In this document: piece by piece, positions 34,211 through 48,887 of the stretch
How the letters are laid out: each line of letters opens with the position of its first letter
Numbering within the stretch: position 1 is the stretch's first letter
Assembly: GCA_936450465.1 (NCBI GenBank)
Contig: OW388304.1
Coordinates: 6,144,700 to 6,208,699 of the forward strand
Direction: 5' to 3'
Length of the DNA: 64,000 nucleotides
Origin: Gibbula magus
Taxonomy: Eukaryota > Mollusca > Gastropoda > Trochida > Trochidae
Position numbers and translations under genes: made by a program
Notes under the pieces: generated by a model
Seen by the model: the letters and a program-made list of their open reading frames with translations, nothing else
Told to the model about the DNA's origin: nothing
Databases searched by the model: none

Positions 34211-37200
34211 GGCAAAGGGTTCCTGAATATGAGAATTGTGCAAAAAGATCCCCTGTCTCACCTTGCAACACTGCAAGGTGTTACTGCTTTGTTAGATAGT
34301 ATAAGAAACCAAGTCAAGGTCAGTGAACCATAGCAAACACATTGAGCTTCTCTGCAGTCATTGAGAGCATTGGAATCAATATTAGCACACTCATCACCTG
34401 GTCTACAGGAGAGTTCACTGTTACAGCATCTATGCTTAGTACAAGGTCCATGATAAGGTACATCATCACACAAACCCAGAGAACGACCTCCTTGTCACCT
34501 CCAACGAGAGTTGTAACCACAGGAAAGAAAGTAACTCCAGCATATGATTCTGATGTTCTGATTGCACTGAAAAGTCCCAGTCACAAACTCACTTTCATCC
34601 ATTATGTCACACAAACCAAACTGCAGTAAAAAAAATTCAGATTAATTCTATCAGGTCCTTACAACACTTTTGTACTTTGATGTCATCAAGGTAGGTACTA
34701 AAAGATTTGGTCCTCAAGGAAGAGAAGTTCCAAAGAAACAGTGCAAATGCATTGAACAAGTCATTGAATCAAGACACACTGCAGATCAAATCCAAGTATT
34801 TAACATTTTGCACTTGGATGTCAGCTGTTGAATCTTCTCCAGAAATTGCAGAGAACCGCCCAGTTGCATGAAATAAGTCAAGTATACATCAAGTAGGTCA
34901 ATTTCACATATCAGGTGTACAAGGTCTAAACATGCATACTCTACTCATCTACACTTTCTATGTCATCTTGGTAGATGCCTTAACGCAAATAATATAAATT
35001 TCAAGAAAATTCATCCTTGCATCCTCGAAATATGAAGCATTTCCAAGTCTCTTCTGCACCGGCACTGTCACTAGGTATACACCGACCAGAAATGTACCTG
35101 AGATCCAGATTGTGTACATTAACTCACGTCACAACTAAAATCATCTAAGCCCCAATTCACTGGCATTTAGTGTCATATAACACAGCTTTAAGATTGAGTT
35201 CCTAATACAACCTGTGCAGGTCAAGTTCATTTATCAAGCACTGGGATTCACATGGAGCTATAGATCCTGCACAATAGTTCACCCACATTCACCTCACACA
35301 GCTGTCAGCTCCATGCACATGATGGTATGAATTACTGCTGACTTAGTTATAAATCTATCCCTATTTGAAATGCTAATGAGTCAACATACAACATCATTCA
35401 TAGGGACTGGTGTCACTATCAGACATGCAACACACCAACCAGTGATTACCGCATCCATCAGTCACATAAAATGAAATTCAACGAGCAATTTTTTCCTCAA
35501 ATTGCAAACAAAAAAAACCATTCTGGTTGACATTTTTCAATGAAAATGATTGAAACTTGTCACAAAGTGAAAATTTCTCCCACAAGTGAAATAATTCATT
35601 AGAGCACCCTTCACGCTCTAGTTACTACTAGTCCGTAGCACTAGGTACATAGTTCTTGTGTTTTGCTATTTGTAATAGCGTGATGTTGACGTACAATCCA
35701 CGTGATTGGTTATTGATCAGTACCCAATAGAGAGGCCAACATTAACTCGGTGAGGTAACGGACATCATAATCTCGCTGGTGTCTACAGAGAATAATCCTC
35801 AATCAATTGAGATTTCGAGTCAATTACACCCTCCATCAATTACAATTACTGATAAGTCAACTTTACAGTATGGCTAACAGATAGTTCAGTTGTTGAATAA
35901 GGTACTAAGTAAACCATGAGAATCCACAGCCGATTGTAAATTATTATTGATCCGAGTTATGTAGGACAATAAACCATCGGTGAAGTCACAGAATTGAATA
36001 AAACCAATAACAACCAACCAATGTCAGCTATCTGTTAATACATAAATGAATATTTAATTTTCAACAATATGTATAAGACCGGCTAGGCCAGAAAATACAA
36101 CAGTAGGTAAAACAATCAAACCTTTCCAATATTGACAGTTTGAAACATGTGTAATCCTTATTTATAGAACCAATATAAACTATTACGACATACAGAAATC
36201 AATAGTTCAAGTGAATGTTTTCTGCTATGCATCTACTAGCACTACATACAATTCCATTCATCGGTACTGATTACTGTTAATGTACTGTGGACCAGGAATA
36301 GCATTGATCCACGTTCATTATCATTGTAACACTCTCATAGCATACAGGACAATGAACTCTTAGCTGTGTAGTTGGATACATCATAATCTCAGTGGCTATA
36401 TTGCTATTTAGGACTATCTGGTAGCTCACCCCCCAAATACCCTAACTCATAGCTGTATATCTGCAGGTGTGCCAGTTATTCAAGTTTAAATTTCATGTTT
36501 CAACCAGGTTATAATCGTGTGGACCAACAATTTATGACATTCATTTCTTAATTAACCACCTTTTAACCATCTTGTCTTATTTTTAAAATTATGTCAGAAT
36601 TATGCCTGAATTGTTATGACAACACACATCTTTGGCTGAAGTCATTAAATACAGGTATCCCTAACCGTTAACTGTTTCTAACAGTTAATACCAAATGGAA
36701 GTAGATGACTGTCCCTAGTGTGTACACATTTTCTTTCAAATAGATAAACTCATTCAAAGACCCAAAGAAAGCTAATTTTACCTACTCATCTGACAATGCA
36801 GACAAACAGTACTTACTTACCTACGCACACCTGAATAACAATGGAGGTAACAACAAATAACCCATGTTGGTTTTGGCAGGTAAATCACCCATTTCCGTGG
36901 CAACCCACGTGCCAGAGAATTCAGTGCACCAGGTGCTCCTTCCTGTCCGTCTTACCCAGAATCCTTCACTCCCAGACAATCCGCGCTGTAATGTTTACCT
37001 TGAGGTAGACGCATTTACCTGTATTTATTTAAAGCACCTTTATATAGTAGACAGGTGACAAAACATTACCTATATAAGAGATGAATGGAGAAGATGCTGT
37101 GACTGCTGTCAGATAACTTATCTTACATGTTTAAATCAATTGGCAGCAAGGATAGTCCAGAGACGGTTCAACTACACTGCCTGGTTATCTATCAGAAAAA

Positions 37201-37714
37201 TAGATCACGAGGGACAGTAAATACAGCCAGATAACATTTAATGTGATAGTTCTCATTTCCAGATTTCTTATGCCATTTTTCCTGTTTTAAACAGATGATC
37301 TAATAAATAAATAAATAAATAAATTATATTAACATAAGTTTTCTAGAATGTATCAAGGCAAAACATATCCTCATCATTGCAATACCTGCCAGTAACATAC
37401 ATGTGTTCAATATTCTCAAAATATTATCTTTTTCTGGAACAGTATCACTTCACAAGTCACTTGGGTGAAGAAACGTATTAACTTGTATTCCAAGAATGTC
37501 TTTCTGTTGAACAGTATATCATGACTTCTAACATTCAGTTTACATTTACCTGCATTCCAATGATGGTTTCCTTCCTCTAGAAGACAAGAATAGAAGAATT
37601 CCCACAGGTATATTCACCATAAAGTATTGTTGATCAACACACAGGTAAGTATCCTAAACGAATTGCCACTGAAAAAATTCACCCCCAATACAAGAACCGG
37701 TCATAGTTTGACAG

Positions 37715-38225
37715 AAGCATGGGCAGAATTCCTTTGAACGTATCTAACAAAGTTGAACGTACACAAAAATATCTAACCAACTGCAGATCCTATCAGCTCA
37801 CAGGAACAAATGTCAATGTTTTTGCCGCCAGAATTCCAGGTATAAGTATCCTAAAAGAGTTGCCACTGAAATATTCAACCCTTATAAGAACCACTGGCAT
37901 AGTTTGACAGAAGCATGAGTAGAATTCCATTGAACGTATCCATCAAAGTTCAACTTATAAAAAAATATCTAACCAACTGCAGATCCTATCAGCTCTCAAG
38001 AACAAATGTCAATGTTTCTGCCGCCAGAATTCCAGGTAAGTATCCTAAAAGAATTGATACTGAAATATTCAACCCTTATAAGAACCACTGGCATAATTCC
38101 TTTGAACATGTCCATCAAAGTTCAACTTATACAAAAATATCTAACCAACTGCAGATCCTATCAGCTCTCAGGAACAAATGTCAATGTTTCTGCCGCCGGA
38201 ATTCCAGGAACAAAGTATCTCTCTA
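37715..38225 (+). repeat. 196-bp tandem repeat with exon-like units, 2.6 copies
   Basis: Units start at about 37715, 37911 and 38090 (third truncated at its 5' end). Each of the first two reads TTTGACAG, then a 125-nt segment with an ATG and open frame, then GAATTCCAG followed by GTATAAGT (unit 1) or GTAAGTAT (unit 2). In unit 3 the donor-like site is lost. On the strand opposite to ANKS1. See findings. Confidence 0.85.
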
Positions 38226-38452
38226 CAAGAAGCATAACCAGATTCTCATGAATAAATTCAACACTGAAAGGTGAAGCCTCACCTGAGAAAATATCTACCT
38301 GAATACCTACAAACACAATTACTGCCAGGTGTGATCAATAAACCGATCAGTCTACACTGACACTGATAGCTTCAGTCTAACATCATTGGAAGAGATCAGA
38401 TGAGAGATGAACTAGCTGTAAACTTTGCTGAACACTAACAATACAGTAGCAA

Positions 38453-38673
38453 TTAAAGGGACACTGTGTCGAGGATAAAAATCAGATTATGTGTATCTAC
38501 CTAGCCTCATTAACATGTCACAGACACCCAATTTCAGACACTAGATGTAAATGGTAATAAAAACTTATGCATATAGACAGTGAAGCGAAGTGTAATTCGT
38601 TAGCAGACACTTTAATCAGCTTAGTTAGATAAAGATGAGACTCTTTTTTATCCTCGACGCGGTGTCCCTTCAA
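38453..38673. mobile_element. 221-bp MITE with 28-bp TIRs
   Basis: Left TTAAAGGGACACTGTGTCGA and right end read back TTGAAGGGACACCGCGTCGA are inverted repeats continuing through GGATAAAAA, differing at a few transitions. TTAA/TTGA at the very ends could be a decayed TTAA target duplication, as in piggyBac-type elements; this is only suggestive. Noncoding. Confidence 0.75.
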
Positions 38674-39499
38674 AGATTATCTTTCAACCTTGACAAATTT
38701 CAGTAATTGTCTTACCTGAGAAAATACATGAAGGTACAAACTTGCCAAGTAGAAGCTTAATTATTTAAAGAATAGGTCATTTAAATAAACTTCATAAAAT
38801 AAGTTATATCTTTCTGGTAAAAGCAAAAAAGGTAATTGACTTACCTGAGAAGATACTTGTGTCACCTTTCCTATACCTATATGTACCTATATATTGCACG
38901 GCTTGAGATCAATAGATACATACCAATGCCCTCAGAGTTGCAAGTTGAAGGTGATCGATGCTCACCTATGTATATGTTGCATTAGCTTTTATGTGATACT
39001 AGATAGATTTTACCATAACTTGTGAGGGTAATATGGATGTGATATTGATTGTTACGGGTCGTCTGGAAACTGACGTCTCTCCTGAGAATACCTATATGTA
39101 CCTGAATAGGCGTACCAGGTGGAAAGTAATAAACTTAGGAATTGAAAATGTAACTGTATCATGCTTATCTGTGTATAAAATAAGTCTTCTAGTAAACCTA
39201 TTGACAGAAGGAGTTTAGTTAAAATGTAATACTGTTTGGAACAACAGGAAACTTGTACATTATAAGCAATTTGATGAATTTTCTATGAACCCTGGAAATT
39301 AAAGAATCTTTTGATAAATTTACTTACTTAAATACTTACATTAATTACTTAAAAGATATTACAAACTTGTTTACCATGAGAAAACAAGATTTTCTGGATA
39401 ACAACTTAATTATGAACACGTATGATGTTTCGAAGTATATGCTTACTCATTCATCAGGTGAATTGTTGAAGAGTTAAAAGTATCTTACACAATGGTAAA

Positions 39500-40620
39500 A
39501 CATTTACCTGGACTTGAGCCTAACGAAGCATGGTCTACTGGTTCTTGCTTTCCTTCTAATCCCTCCCTCTAGTTAAGTGCTTGGTAGGTACATTTACCTG
39601 GACCTAACGAGGCATGGTTTGGTTACAGGTACCTGGTTCCATGCTTCCCCTCTAATTCCCACCTCTGGTTTAGAGATAGTAGGTATAGATCACCTTTATA
39701 GGTAGCACATGTGAGATCCTCCCTGCTCAGCTAGTTCTCACTAGCATCTCTCTTATTGATGCACTTTGTTCAATTTCTCTCTGAGTAGAACAACCCCCAA
39801 AAGTAAAAACCCTGTCAAACTAATTCAGGACAGACAGACACAGATGGAAGTCTTCATAGCTTTCTTATGTTAAAAAGGCTCCCTGCTCAGCTTGTGGACA
39901 TTGAGAGCTCATGTAATTCTTCGTAATGTTCTGAAAGTTACACTGTTGTAGCTGCACTTTGTTAAATCTAATTTCACAATACAAATTCCTCCTTCTTCTT
40001 GATAATGAAATAATGGATGGTGCTGTGCGTGGAAGACGTGAGTGAAGGGAAACGTAGAGGTATCATGTTTTTAACGAGGCTCCCTGCATAGTTGTAGAAA
40101 CTTAGAGTCACAGCACTGATAGGTGCACTTGTTAAATCTACATACACAATACAGGAATAACTCCATAATGGAATAAGGAGCCACGGTACACCATGTCTTG
40201 TACGAGGAATTCCTTGAGAGAGGATTACCTCAGTTTGAGTGGTCTGGTCTGTAGTTATATGGCTCCTTAGCTGTTAAGTAGTACATTTGGAACACATTGC
40301 TTTTAGTGTCATATTGACAAGCATAATGCATAAATGGGAATATTCTCTCTATTTCCTTTTCATGAAAAATCCATAGTTGAACTGGCCCTTTAACCTTAAA
40401 TTCTTACACATACATCATGATTGTAAGTCTTAGTTAACGCTAGCAAAATGTAAAAGAATGGCTTTATGTAAAGGTTGTTATGTGAAATGAACCCCTGAAC
40501 TAGTGCTGTTAAGGTATCATGTGTTTATTGAGGCACCCTGCTCGGTTTACACTGAAGTAAATGCACTCTGTTAATGTAGATACAGGAATGACATGGATTG
40601 AGGAAGTTCTATAGTACATG
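39500..40620. repeat. Diverged local duplications (CCCTGCTCAG motif)
   Basis: CATTTACCTGGACYT-ACGA and AGGCATGGTYT pieces repeat at about 39505 and 39590, and CTCCCTGCTCAGC-type motifs recur near 39719, 39881, 40080 and 40531, each followed by TTAGAGTC- or TGTTAAATCTA-like sequence. Old, irregular copies. Confidence 0.5.
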
Positions 40621-42850
40621 CTCTACTGAGGAATTTATTAATATTGCATGAAAACATGAAGATTGTGAATTCTTTTGATTCTCTTGAGAATTGTTTTAAG
40701 TATTAATATAAATTTTCCTCAAAATAGGTAATATTAATGAATGTATTTGTAGATAAGTAATAAATTTGAATAAGTTGGGATATGGAATGGTTTTTTAGTA
40801 TAATACAATCTCTTAAATATTTATTCTGTTTCTTAAAATCAACTATGTCAGATGAAAACACAAAATGTACACAACAACACATGATCACCTAAAACTTGAT
40901 CCAAAATTGTAAGAAAAGCACAAGGGGCATTCTAGACATAACAATATATCATTCAAAGAAAGGCTGGAATAGGCATAGACAAAACAGAATGTTTCCTTGG
41001 ATATCAGGAATACAATAAGTCTACCATATTGCACTGACCAAGGTCAAACTGTCCATTCTGTCAGTTTTATGGAGACCATTCATCACTGTAGACCCAGGAT
41101 ATGGCAAGTGAAAGCACCTCGAGGAATGCTGTATCACACCTACTGGACACGAACCACGTGTGGTGCATCTCACCTCATCAGGACCACCTCGAAAACTGGT
41201 GGTAAACTCTGCATGTGGCAAAGTGGTGGTATGTCCACTCAAAGTAACAGAAAAAGATGGAAATTGTTGCTTCCATGCTTGATACTCAGTGATATATTAC
41301 ATCGATGGATACCATGCAAGAATATTTACTGAGAAAACATATTCCATTAACTGATCTATCATGATAACCAAAATACGCACTCTGTCCTTCAATTCACAGA
41401 CCAAGCAACTATAACTGTAATACCAAAAGACGGCGCTTGACGACCTGTCTAAATTGTGTTATGAAGGAATAGCAACATGGGGATACACTGAAGGATACTG
41501 AGTGGGACCAACAGGAGTTGGTATAAAATTAAAAGGAGGAAAGAGCCGCCGCAAAAAGACCAGAAAAGTAATGTTACATGTTTCGGAGCCGATTGACTCC
41601 TTCAACTGACTATCAAGAATAGACCTGCAATAAACTCTCATCAAACAAAGCCTTGCAGAAAGTCTGAACGTTTTTTGTCCCTCCAGCGAGACCACTTTGA
41701 GATTCTTTGAAGTGTGTTTTGACATGGTGGCTCCAATCAGTGGAGTGTTAGGTACAAGCTCCAGCAGATGGGTCCGTCTTGATCTAGTCCGTACATAGAC
41801 ATTTAACCTGGCACTGCTCTAGTCTACAACTCCACATTACACGAGAAACATATGGTAGGGCCAGGAGTCAAGTAGTTGCAGGAACAAAGTGGTTTCTATC
41901 CAGTTCTAGTCCATAAATCTGAACGTAAGCTGAGTTTGCAAAATATCACTTTAATGCTCTGTGACATTTTAACATGAAAAACATGTTCCTTTTTACAATA
42001 CATATATGAAGAACAAACTTTTAAATCGTTAATTTAATGAAAGGAGAAGGCCCAAAAAACTTATTAATCTCCATTGGTAGTCTTTTTAAGAACTCGTGTT
42101 TGGTTAACAGCAATCATCTTTCACTAGAATATCTTTAGAGATATTATAATAATTTATTTGATCTGATATTTTTTAAAATGAAATCCATTCCATCTTGCAT
42201 TACTTTAATTGTCAAGTCATACAGAAAGACAATATTCATAAATGTCAGTTCTTTGTGAAGAACAGAATACTTCATTTTCTGTTCATTGCAAGAAAGAAAC
42301 TTACATCAACCAATCTTGCCGTCCTCATGTGAATCACTTCATGTTATTTTCTCACTTTAATTTACTTAGAAGTTAATATACTGTGAATCACATAGCGCAC
42401 AAACAGCGCACAAACAGGGCAGAGAGGACCACTTAGAAATATATTCTGGACAGGTTAAAAAAGTTTGGTAAGCATAAAACTCAAATGATCATGAATCTTA
42501 CTTCTTCATGTGACATTTGTGAAACTAATCATCGTCTGTGTTCATATTGAAGAAAGAAATTATTCCACTTTTGAGAAACATGGTGGCAAAGATCAACTGA
42601 AAGTGGTTACTGGTTCTTGTATACTTGATTATGAGTTGAGTAATGGTTCTTCCATAAAGTGCTTAGCCAGCAAAACATAAAAGAGGCTAAATATAAACCA
42701 TTTCAATCAAAACCTCATCATCTTTCCCAGAGCACCAGTTTCAACTTGGAAGCACATGGTTTCAATAAGGATATAGTAAGTGTTTACAGAGACTAAAGTG
42801 GAACGATTGGTAAAAGTTACTTTTAAATCTATTGGGAAGGGACAAAGAAG

Positions 42851-43175
42851 AGTGGTTACAGAGGGAAAGTGATTGGGTACAGATGGTAATTGGTTACAAA
42901 GGATAAGTGATTGGATACAGAGCAGAAATGATTGGTTACAGGAATAAGAGGAAAGGGATTGATTCCAGAGGCATGGGTGATGGGTAACAGAGGACAATGA
43001 TTGGTTACAGAGGATAAATGATTGGTTACAGGGGATAAGTGATTGGTTACAGAGGATAGATGATTGGATACAGAGGATAAGTGATTGGTTAGAGGATAAA
43101 TGATTGGTTACAGGGGATAAGTGATCAGTTACAGAGGGTAAGTGATTGGTAAAAGAGGATTAATGATTGGTTAAA
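42851..43175 (+). repeat. ~21-bp degenerate minisatellite GATTGGTTACAGAGGATAA
   Basis: About 14 irregular copies of GTGATTGGTTACAGAGGATA with indels. Confidence 0.9.
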
Positions 43176-46100
43176 GAACTAACTACCCCTTTATTCATCT
43201 GAACACCAACTGATACTACAGGAACATGGCGTCAATGAAGAACTATTGATTACGGCGGTTAGTGAAATCAATAACTTGTAATTCTGAGAAGAGTTTCTCT
43301 GCCAAAACAAAACACAACTCAGTCAAAAGTTGTATTATCTGTATAACACAATAACATTAACCGAACATGGTGTAAATCTGGACCGATTGCTTACAGAGTC
43401 TATAACCTAACACAGAGACATGCACAATCAGAAACAGACCTTAATTATTCTTAAATCTTCTGGGTAAAAATGTTTCCAGAATACAAAGTCAGCAAAAAAC
43501 CAAAACAAGGTATCAGATTCTTGTTTTCATGCCTCAATTTGCTCTGTGTAACCCATCTCTCTGCTATTACTGGATCTACCAGTAACATATGGTGGTGTTC
43601 AGAAGAGCAAGAAGTTACAGGAATGAAGTTACCTCATATGTAAATAACAGTTATTTGTCGAGGGTGAAGGAACCCTTATTTTTGCTGAACCAGCAAAACA
43701 ATGGTGCTCCTGTTGAAGTGCTGCATTGCAGCATAACCTTTCTGTGACAGACAACTGTCCTGTTGTGTCAACATATTAATACTCATACATTCAAATCAAT
43801 CTTAAATATACCATAATCAATATATCATTATCAACATTTAAGCTGTGGAATCGATTGTCGCAAACCATTCTGAGCAACCAATTTATAGGAATCACAACTT
43901 GATAACAAAGGAAATCGACTTGCTAAAGATAAGCTATCCCAGATATGTAATTATTGGCCACAAGACTTTATTATATGGTGCGTTATCAAATTATTTTAGT
44001 TATCCGTTTTTAAAAATTATCAAACCCACAACAGTAGACAATTTGAAAATTCAAATAACACTTATATAAAAAATATTGTCGTATAGTTCAGAGAACGTCC
44101 CTTTCTGACAACTCAAAGAAACAAACTAAACTGCATATTTGTTGAGAGGAACCTGATGATATAGTCTGTATGCAGCAACTCAGAGGCAAGCAATGTGTGG
44201 AGTTCTAGTACCATTCAGATTGACAGAAAATATCTATCAGTTCAAGCACATTTACAGTAGTTTCACTGTGAGGAGCTTAAGCAGAGTACACTGGACATGA
44301 CAGCAGTGTGAGGAGTTTGTAGTAAAGAGGAACCAATATACATGATATACATATATAATGATAAACCCTTTTTCTGCTTACCAAGCATTCTGGGTTTCCT
44401 TATTTAGTGACCATGTCGAAATCCAATTTATCTACTTAATAAGTTCTCACTCCAGAAACTCTGGAATTGTTTGACACAAAGTATTTACAAGAGTAGGGTG
44501 TAGAGTTTACTGAGGGGAGAGAAACCAATATATATACAACTCATTTCCCTGCTATTTCTTCGACATTTGAATACACTCAATAAGGCTATCTATTTACTGT
44601 CAAATAAGCACCAATCTGTAACAATGTTCATAATGTTTTCCCACAGAACACTTACAGTTATACTTCATATACTGTTTCACTGGGTCAATAACATTATCCC
44701 ATGGTATTTCTCTTTCAATACATTATTTTCAAACATGTTTTATATCGAATTATAGTGTCTCATAGGTCAGTTTGTGGCACCAAAATGAAATATCTTCTTC
44801 TTATCCCGGAATATTCTTGGTTAGCGCCATTGATTCTAATCATGTTCTTTGTTAACGAGTTCTCACTCTTGAAACTTAGGAGTGAGAAAAGGTTAGGCAC
44901 ACAGTATTAAGCAGGTACCGGTAGTTTGTAATGAGAGTTGGCTGCAGTGTGTGGAGTTTGTGTCAGGAATGAGAGATAGCAGAGATCACCTACAACAGTT
45001 TGAATGATGTCCTGTCTTGCTTACACCTTATCTGTTTGGTCCGAGTGTTCAGTTTGGTGTACATATTTCAACATAATTGCTCGTTTGTTTGCATAGTGCA
45101 CAGGCGATGAAGTAGGGCATTTATCAATAGCATGCATAACAAATATTCCAATTGTTTGAACAAACAGATTGTCTAAATATTTAGTCTCACCACACCTATC
45201 GTGAAAAACATATGGTACAGGTATTAGTTGAGGTATTAGGGGGGCCGATAATAATCTGTAATAAATTCATGACAGAATTTTTTTTCAATATTTAAGTTCA
45301 CAAATAACAAATAAGCAGTTGTAATTGGATATCGCACACCTTTTTTGTAATAAAAAAAAAATTATGTAAAACTTTTGAAATTATGAAAAATGACAGTAAA
45401 TTGATACTTACATTTACAACTTTTAAACGGAATGAAATATGAACTTGTAAGATAGATATGAACGACTCTTTCTTTAGACGGCATTATGGAACAATGTTGT
45501 AATCGACAGCTCCCAGAGCTCATATGTGTACAAAGTATAAAAGATCGTTTTTAACGCCCAGCCCACATGCAGCTGTTTAGTACAGGGATCGGCAGTGTTA
45601 AATGTTATCGATCATCATTCAAATGACTGATTGGTATGTAATGTGTATAAACACTGCGCAATAAACACATTTTAATGTCAACAAAATTATCTTGACATGA
45701 ACGCCAGAACAGAAAAAAACACTCACACTCCCTTCAGAATATTTTACGAGAATTACAGCTACTACGATCCTCTTGAGGCTATATAAAGGCTCCCCATAAC
45801 AAATCATCCGTGACGTTACGCTCAGCGATCAAAACAACCTTCACAAAGTTCAACATAGTGAAGATGATGTCACAGGACAATTCAATAACTCAAAGATTGA
45901 TGTCTTATGAAATTTAAATTTAATGATCAATTGAAAAATAATTGTAAACCATCTGAATAATTTGTAAACAGGCAGAAATTTGGCTTTGAAGAATAACGAC
46001 AACTTAAATATTTAGTCCAGCAATATTTTGTCATAAATAATTTAAAATTATACAAAATAACCACAATCTACAAGCTCAAACATTGCAAATATCAATATTG

Positions 46101-46195
46101 ATAAATATAATATATTCAAATATTACTGTTAATTTCACTGACCTGATTTTAGAAGCAGAGCGTCACGAGAGTCAAGAAGAGGGAGTCATATATCC

Positions 46196-46345
46196 GTACA
46201 TGTCACAATGCAGGAGAGATGTTCAAGACAGAGGGAAGTTCCCGTACATGTCACAATGCAGGAGAGATGTTCAAGACAGAGGGAAGTTCCCGTACATGTC
46301 ACAATGCAGGAGAGATGTTCAAGACAGAGGGAAGTTCCTGTATTT
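46196..46345 (+). repeat. 48-bp tandem repeat, 3 copies
   Basis: The unit starts TACATGTCACAATGCAGGAG and ends AGAGGGAAGTTCCCG; copies start at 46197, 46245 and 46293. The 48-bp period keeps an open frame, so a 97-codon plus-strand frame (46083-46376) contains MSQCRRDVQDRGKFPY three times. Nearly identical copies indicate recent amplification. No evidence of a gene. Confidence 0.95.
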
Positions 46346-48887
46346 ATATCCCTCTTGTATGTCACAAGGGTGTTGACAGTAGTATAGACCGACTAGTGTA
46401 TATCTATATATATCTACCTCCTGAAGAGAACACTGTCAGATGCACTGCAGTACTGCATGAGAGAAACTTGTACTGTAGACTTGCTCAGTTTCCTTATACA
46501 CTTTTTAGTCAATAATGATATCAAGGATATCAAATCTCAATTAATTTAAAGATTTAACCTTTAAAACCTCTGCATTGATTAATGTTAAAACATCCTGAGA
46601 GGCAAATTTACAGGAATCAAAACTCTAATTTATTTTTTTTAAAACCTGAAACCCGCGAAATGCCTATCTACATGATATGGAGAAACGGTATAACGAATTT
46701 GGTGAAGCTTTGTCAAGTATTATAGAATCATGCTCCGGAAACGACGGGAACGCCAACATCGACACCAACAGACCTCAACCAAAAACAATGTCTCTCGACC
46801 CTTCAGGGGAAGCCAGATTTTAGAGACAGAATCAAGACTAGTTTCGCTGTCAAAGTACAGGGTATTGATACACTCACATCTGTCTCTGTTGTCAAACAAA
46901 GCAAACATCAATACCACAGAACATGCAGACTCAGCATATCTCTGACTCAGCATGTGCAGTTTTCTCTGATATTCAATTTCCAAAATGTCAAACATCCAAG
47001 TAACTCAATTTCAAATAAGTTAACAGATTGAAAATATCAAAATAACTAAATCAGCGTCAAATTTATTACAAATTGATCATATATGTGAAGATAATAGAAT
47101 TTGTCACCTCACTGTATTCCTTAATCAAAGGACAATGTCAATAGTAATTGGTTTTATCCTATTAGGATGTTTAATAATCATCTTTAATAATGAATATTGT
47201 GCAAACTGTGCACGATGATAAGAATCTGGGACTTTTTTCATTAAAATAGATGTATGAATACTCTTTGAAGATTTCAAAAAACGATTTACGGTAGATGTTG
47301 AGATATGATGTAGATTAAGGTGACACTATGTTCCTTATCACTTTCAGGAGTTAATAGAAAAGTTGTTAAATAGGTAAACAGGGATGAAAAGAAACACGCA
47401 CATTTCTCATTCTGTTGTATTTAGATATATCTTCCAAAACAGTTATGATCTTGCATGCTGTATTCTTCAGTTACTTCATCACTGTAGAGAAATTAGGTTG
47501 GCATGATACAGTTTGACCTTTATTAACAATATCAAAGTTCAAAACAAGAATATGACATTTTGAAATATTTTTTGGAAATACAAATAACTCAATTTCATTT
47601 TCATGATTATAATATACCTATTGCATGTGAGTTGACTTTAATCATAAAAATGACAAAAATAATCAATTGTTAGGGATATGAACTCAATTTGTATCTAATA
47701 ACTATGAAATAAATGAAATTGCCTTCAGATGATATTCATATACATATTTATATATCTTTATCACAAACAGATCAGTAGAGATGAATAATTCAAAACTAAA
47801 ATGAAATATAATAGGGCATTTATATGTCAAATATCTTTAGGCCTAGTCTTATGAAAATGATTTTAAAATGATATTCTTTAACAAACAAATAACATACATC
47901 CTTGTGATGCTTAGATGAAAATTTATAGCAAGGGTTATGGTTTGATGTAATAATAGAAAAGCAAACTGCAGTTGAAGATGACAGATACATTTCATATTCG
48001 AAGATGAAAGTTAAATTTACGAATCACAAAACATTAAAATCAGCTTTCAAGTCAATCTCCACTTTATAACATTTCATTTTGTTTGCTATGATCAAAGGTG
48101 TTGAAAAGAACTACTTTAGCTACACAGAACATACCTTCAGTTAAACTTTATCAATATTGATGAATTCAATATTATCTTTTAATGGCAAAACCAAATTTGT
48201 CTTAGCAAAGGATTGAACCCAAAGACACCAAATCGCAATTGGCTTAATATCAACACGATTTCTAAATATATAATTTGTTTATAAATCTATTGCAACTATA
48301 ATCGAGATCTCTTAGAATATTTTAAAACAAAGGTCAGTCGAGAATGACCACCAAATCAAACTTCTAGCTTTTGAAGAGTATTTAGAAGTGGAACCCTCAA
48401 GAAAAGCAAGGTTTCAGGATAACAGCTTCTCTATTGTGAACAATAACATTTCGATTATAACCCTTCTTGATAAAGCAAATCAAACTTGTTATTTTTCATA
48501 CCTGAACAGGTGTGAAATCGTTAGCAGCGTGAAGGTGAAACAAAGTACAACCTGAGAAAATATTGTACTGTTAGTCACTCCCTCATCACTTCTCTACATC
48601 CTTGTCTAAAACTCATTAGCAGGTAAAGAGTTAATCCCAAATCAGTATTGTCACCTGAATAGTCAGGAAGATCGTTAGCTGACAGATGAGATGGTTGATG
48701 CACCTGTGCACCTTTGAGACATTGTCATTACCTTTCATACAGGTGAGAAGATCGTTAGCAGACAGGTAGATCTATGAGACAACTGCTTCCCCCTCCCTCT
48801 AACTTCCTTGTGTTAAACTGCAGGGGTCAGAAGGCCAGGTGACCCCAAGCGAGATCACAGCTAACCCCTCTCCCTCAGTCAATTTCA

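Noticed and set aside
34258..34520. Cys-rich minus-strand frame (HRCCNSELSCRPGDEC...) ending at a GTGAGA donor
   Set aside because: Looks like a possible alternative exon, but that frame ends in phase 2 and cannot join the 24364-24647 exon; the phase-1 frame has a stop just before the site.
38700..38850. CTCAGGTAAGTC donor-like sites on the minus strand
   Set aside because: They recur in diverged local repeats (near 38280, 38715, 38845) without any open frame or family-like coding sequence before them.
45777..45830. TATATAAAG box followed by CGTGACGTTACG on the plus strand
   Set aside because: No open frame, exon or second promoter element follows; TATA-like words are common in AT-rich DNA.
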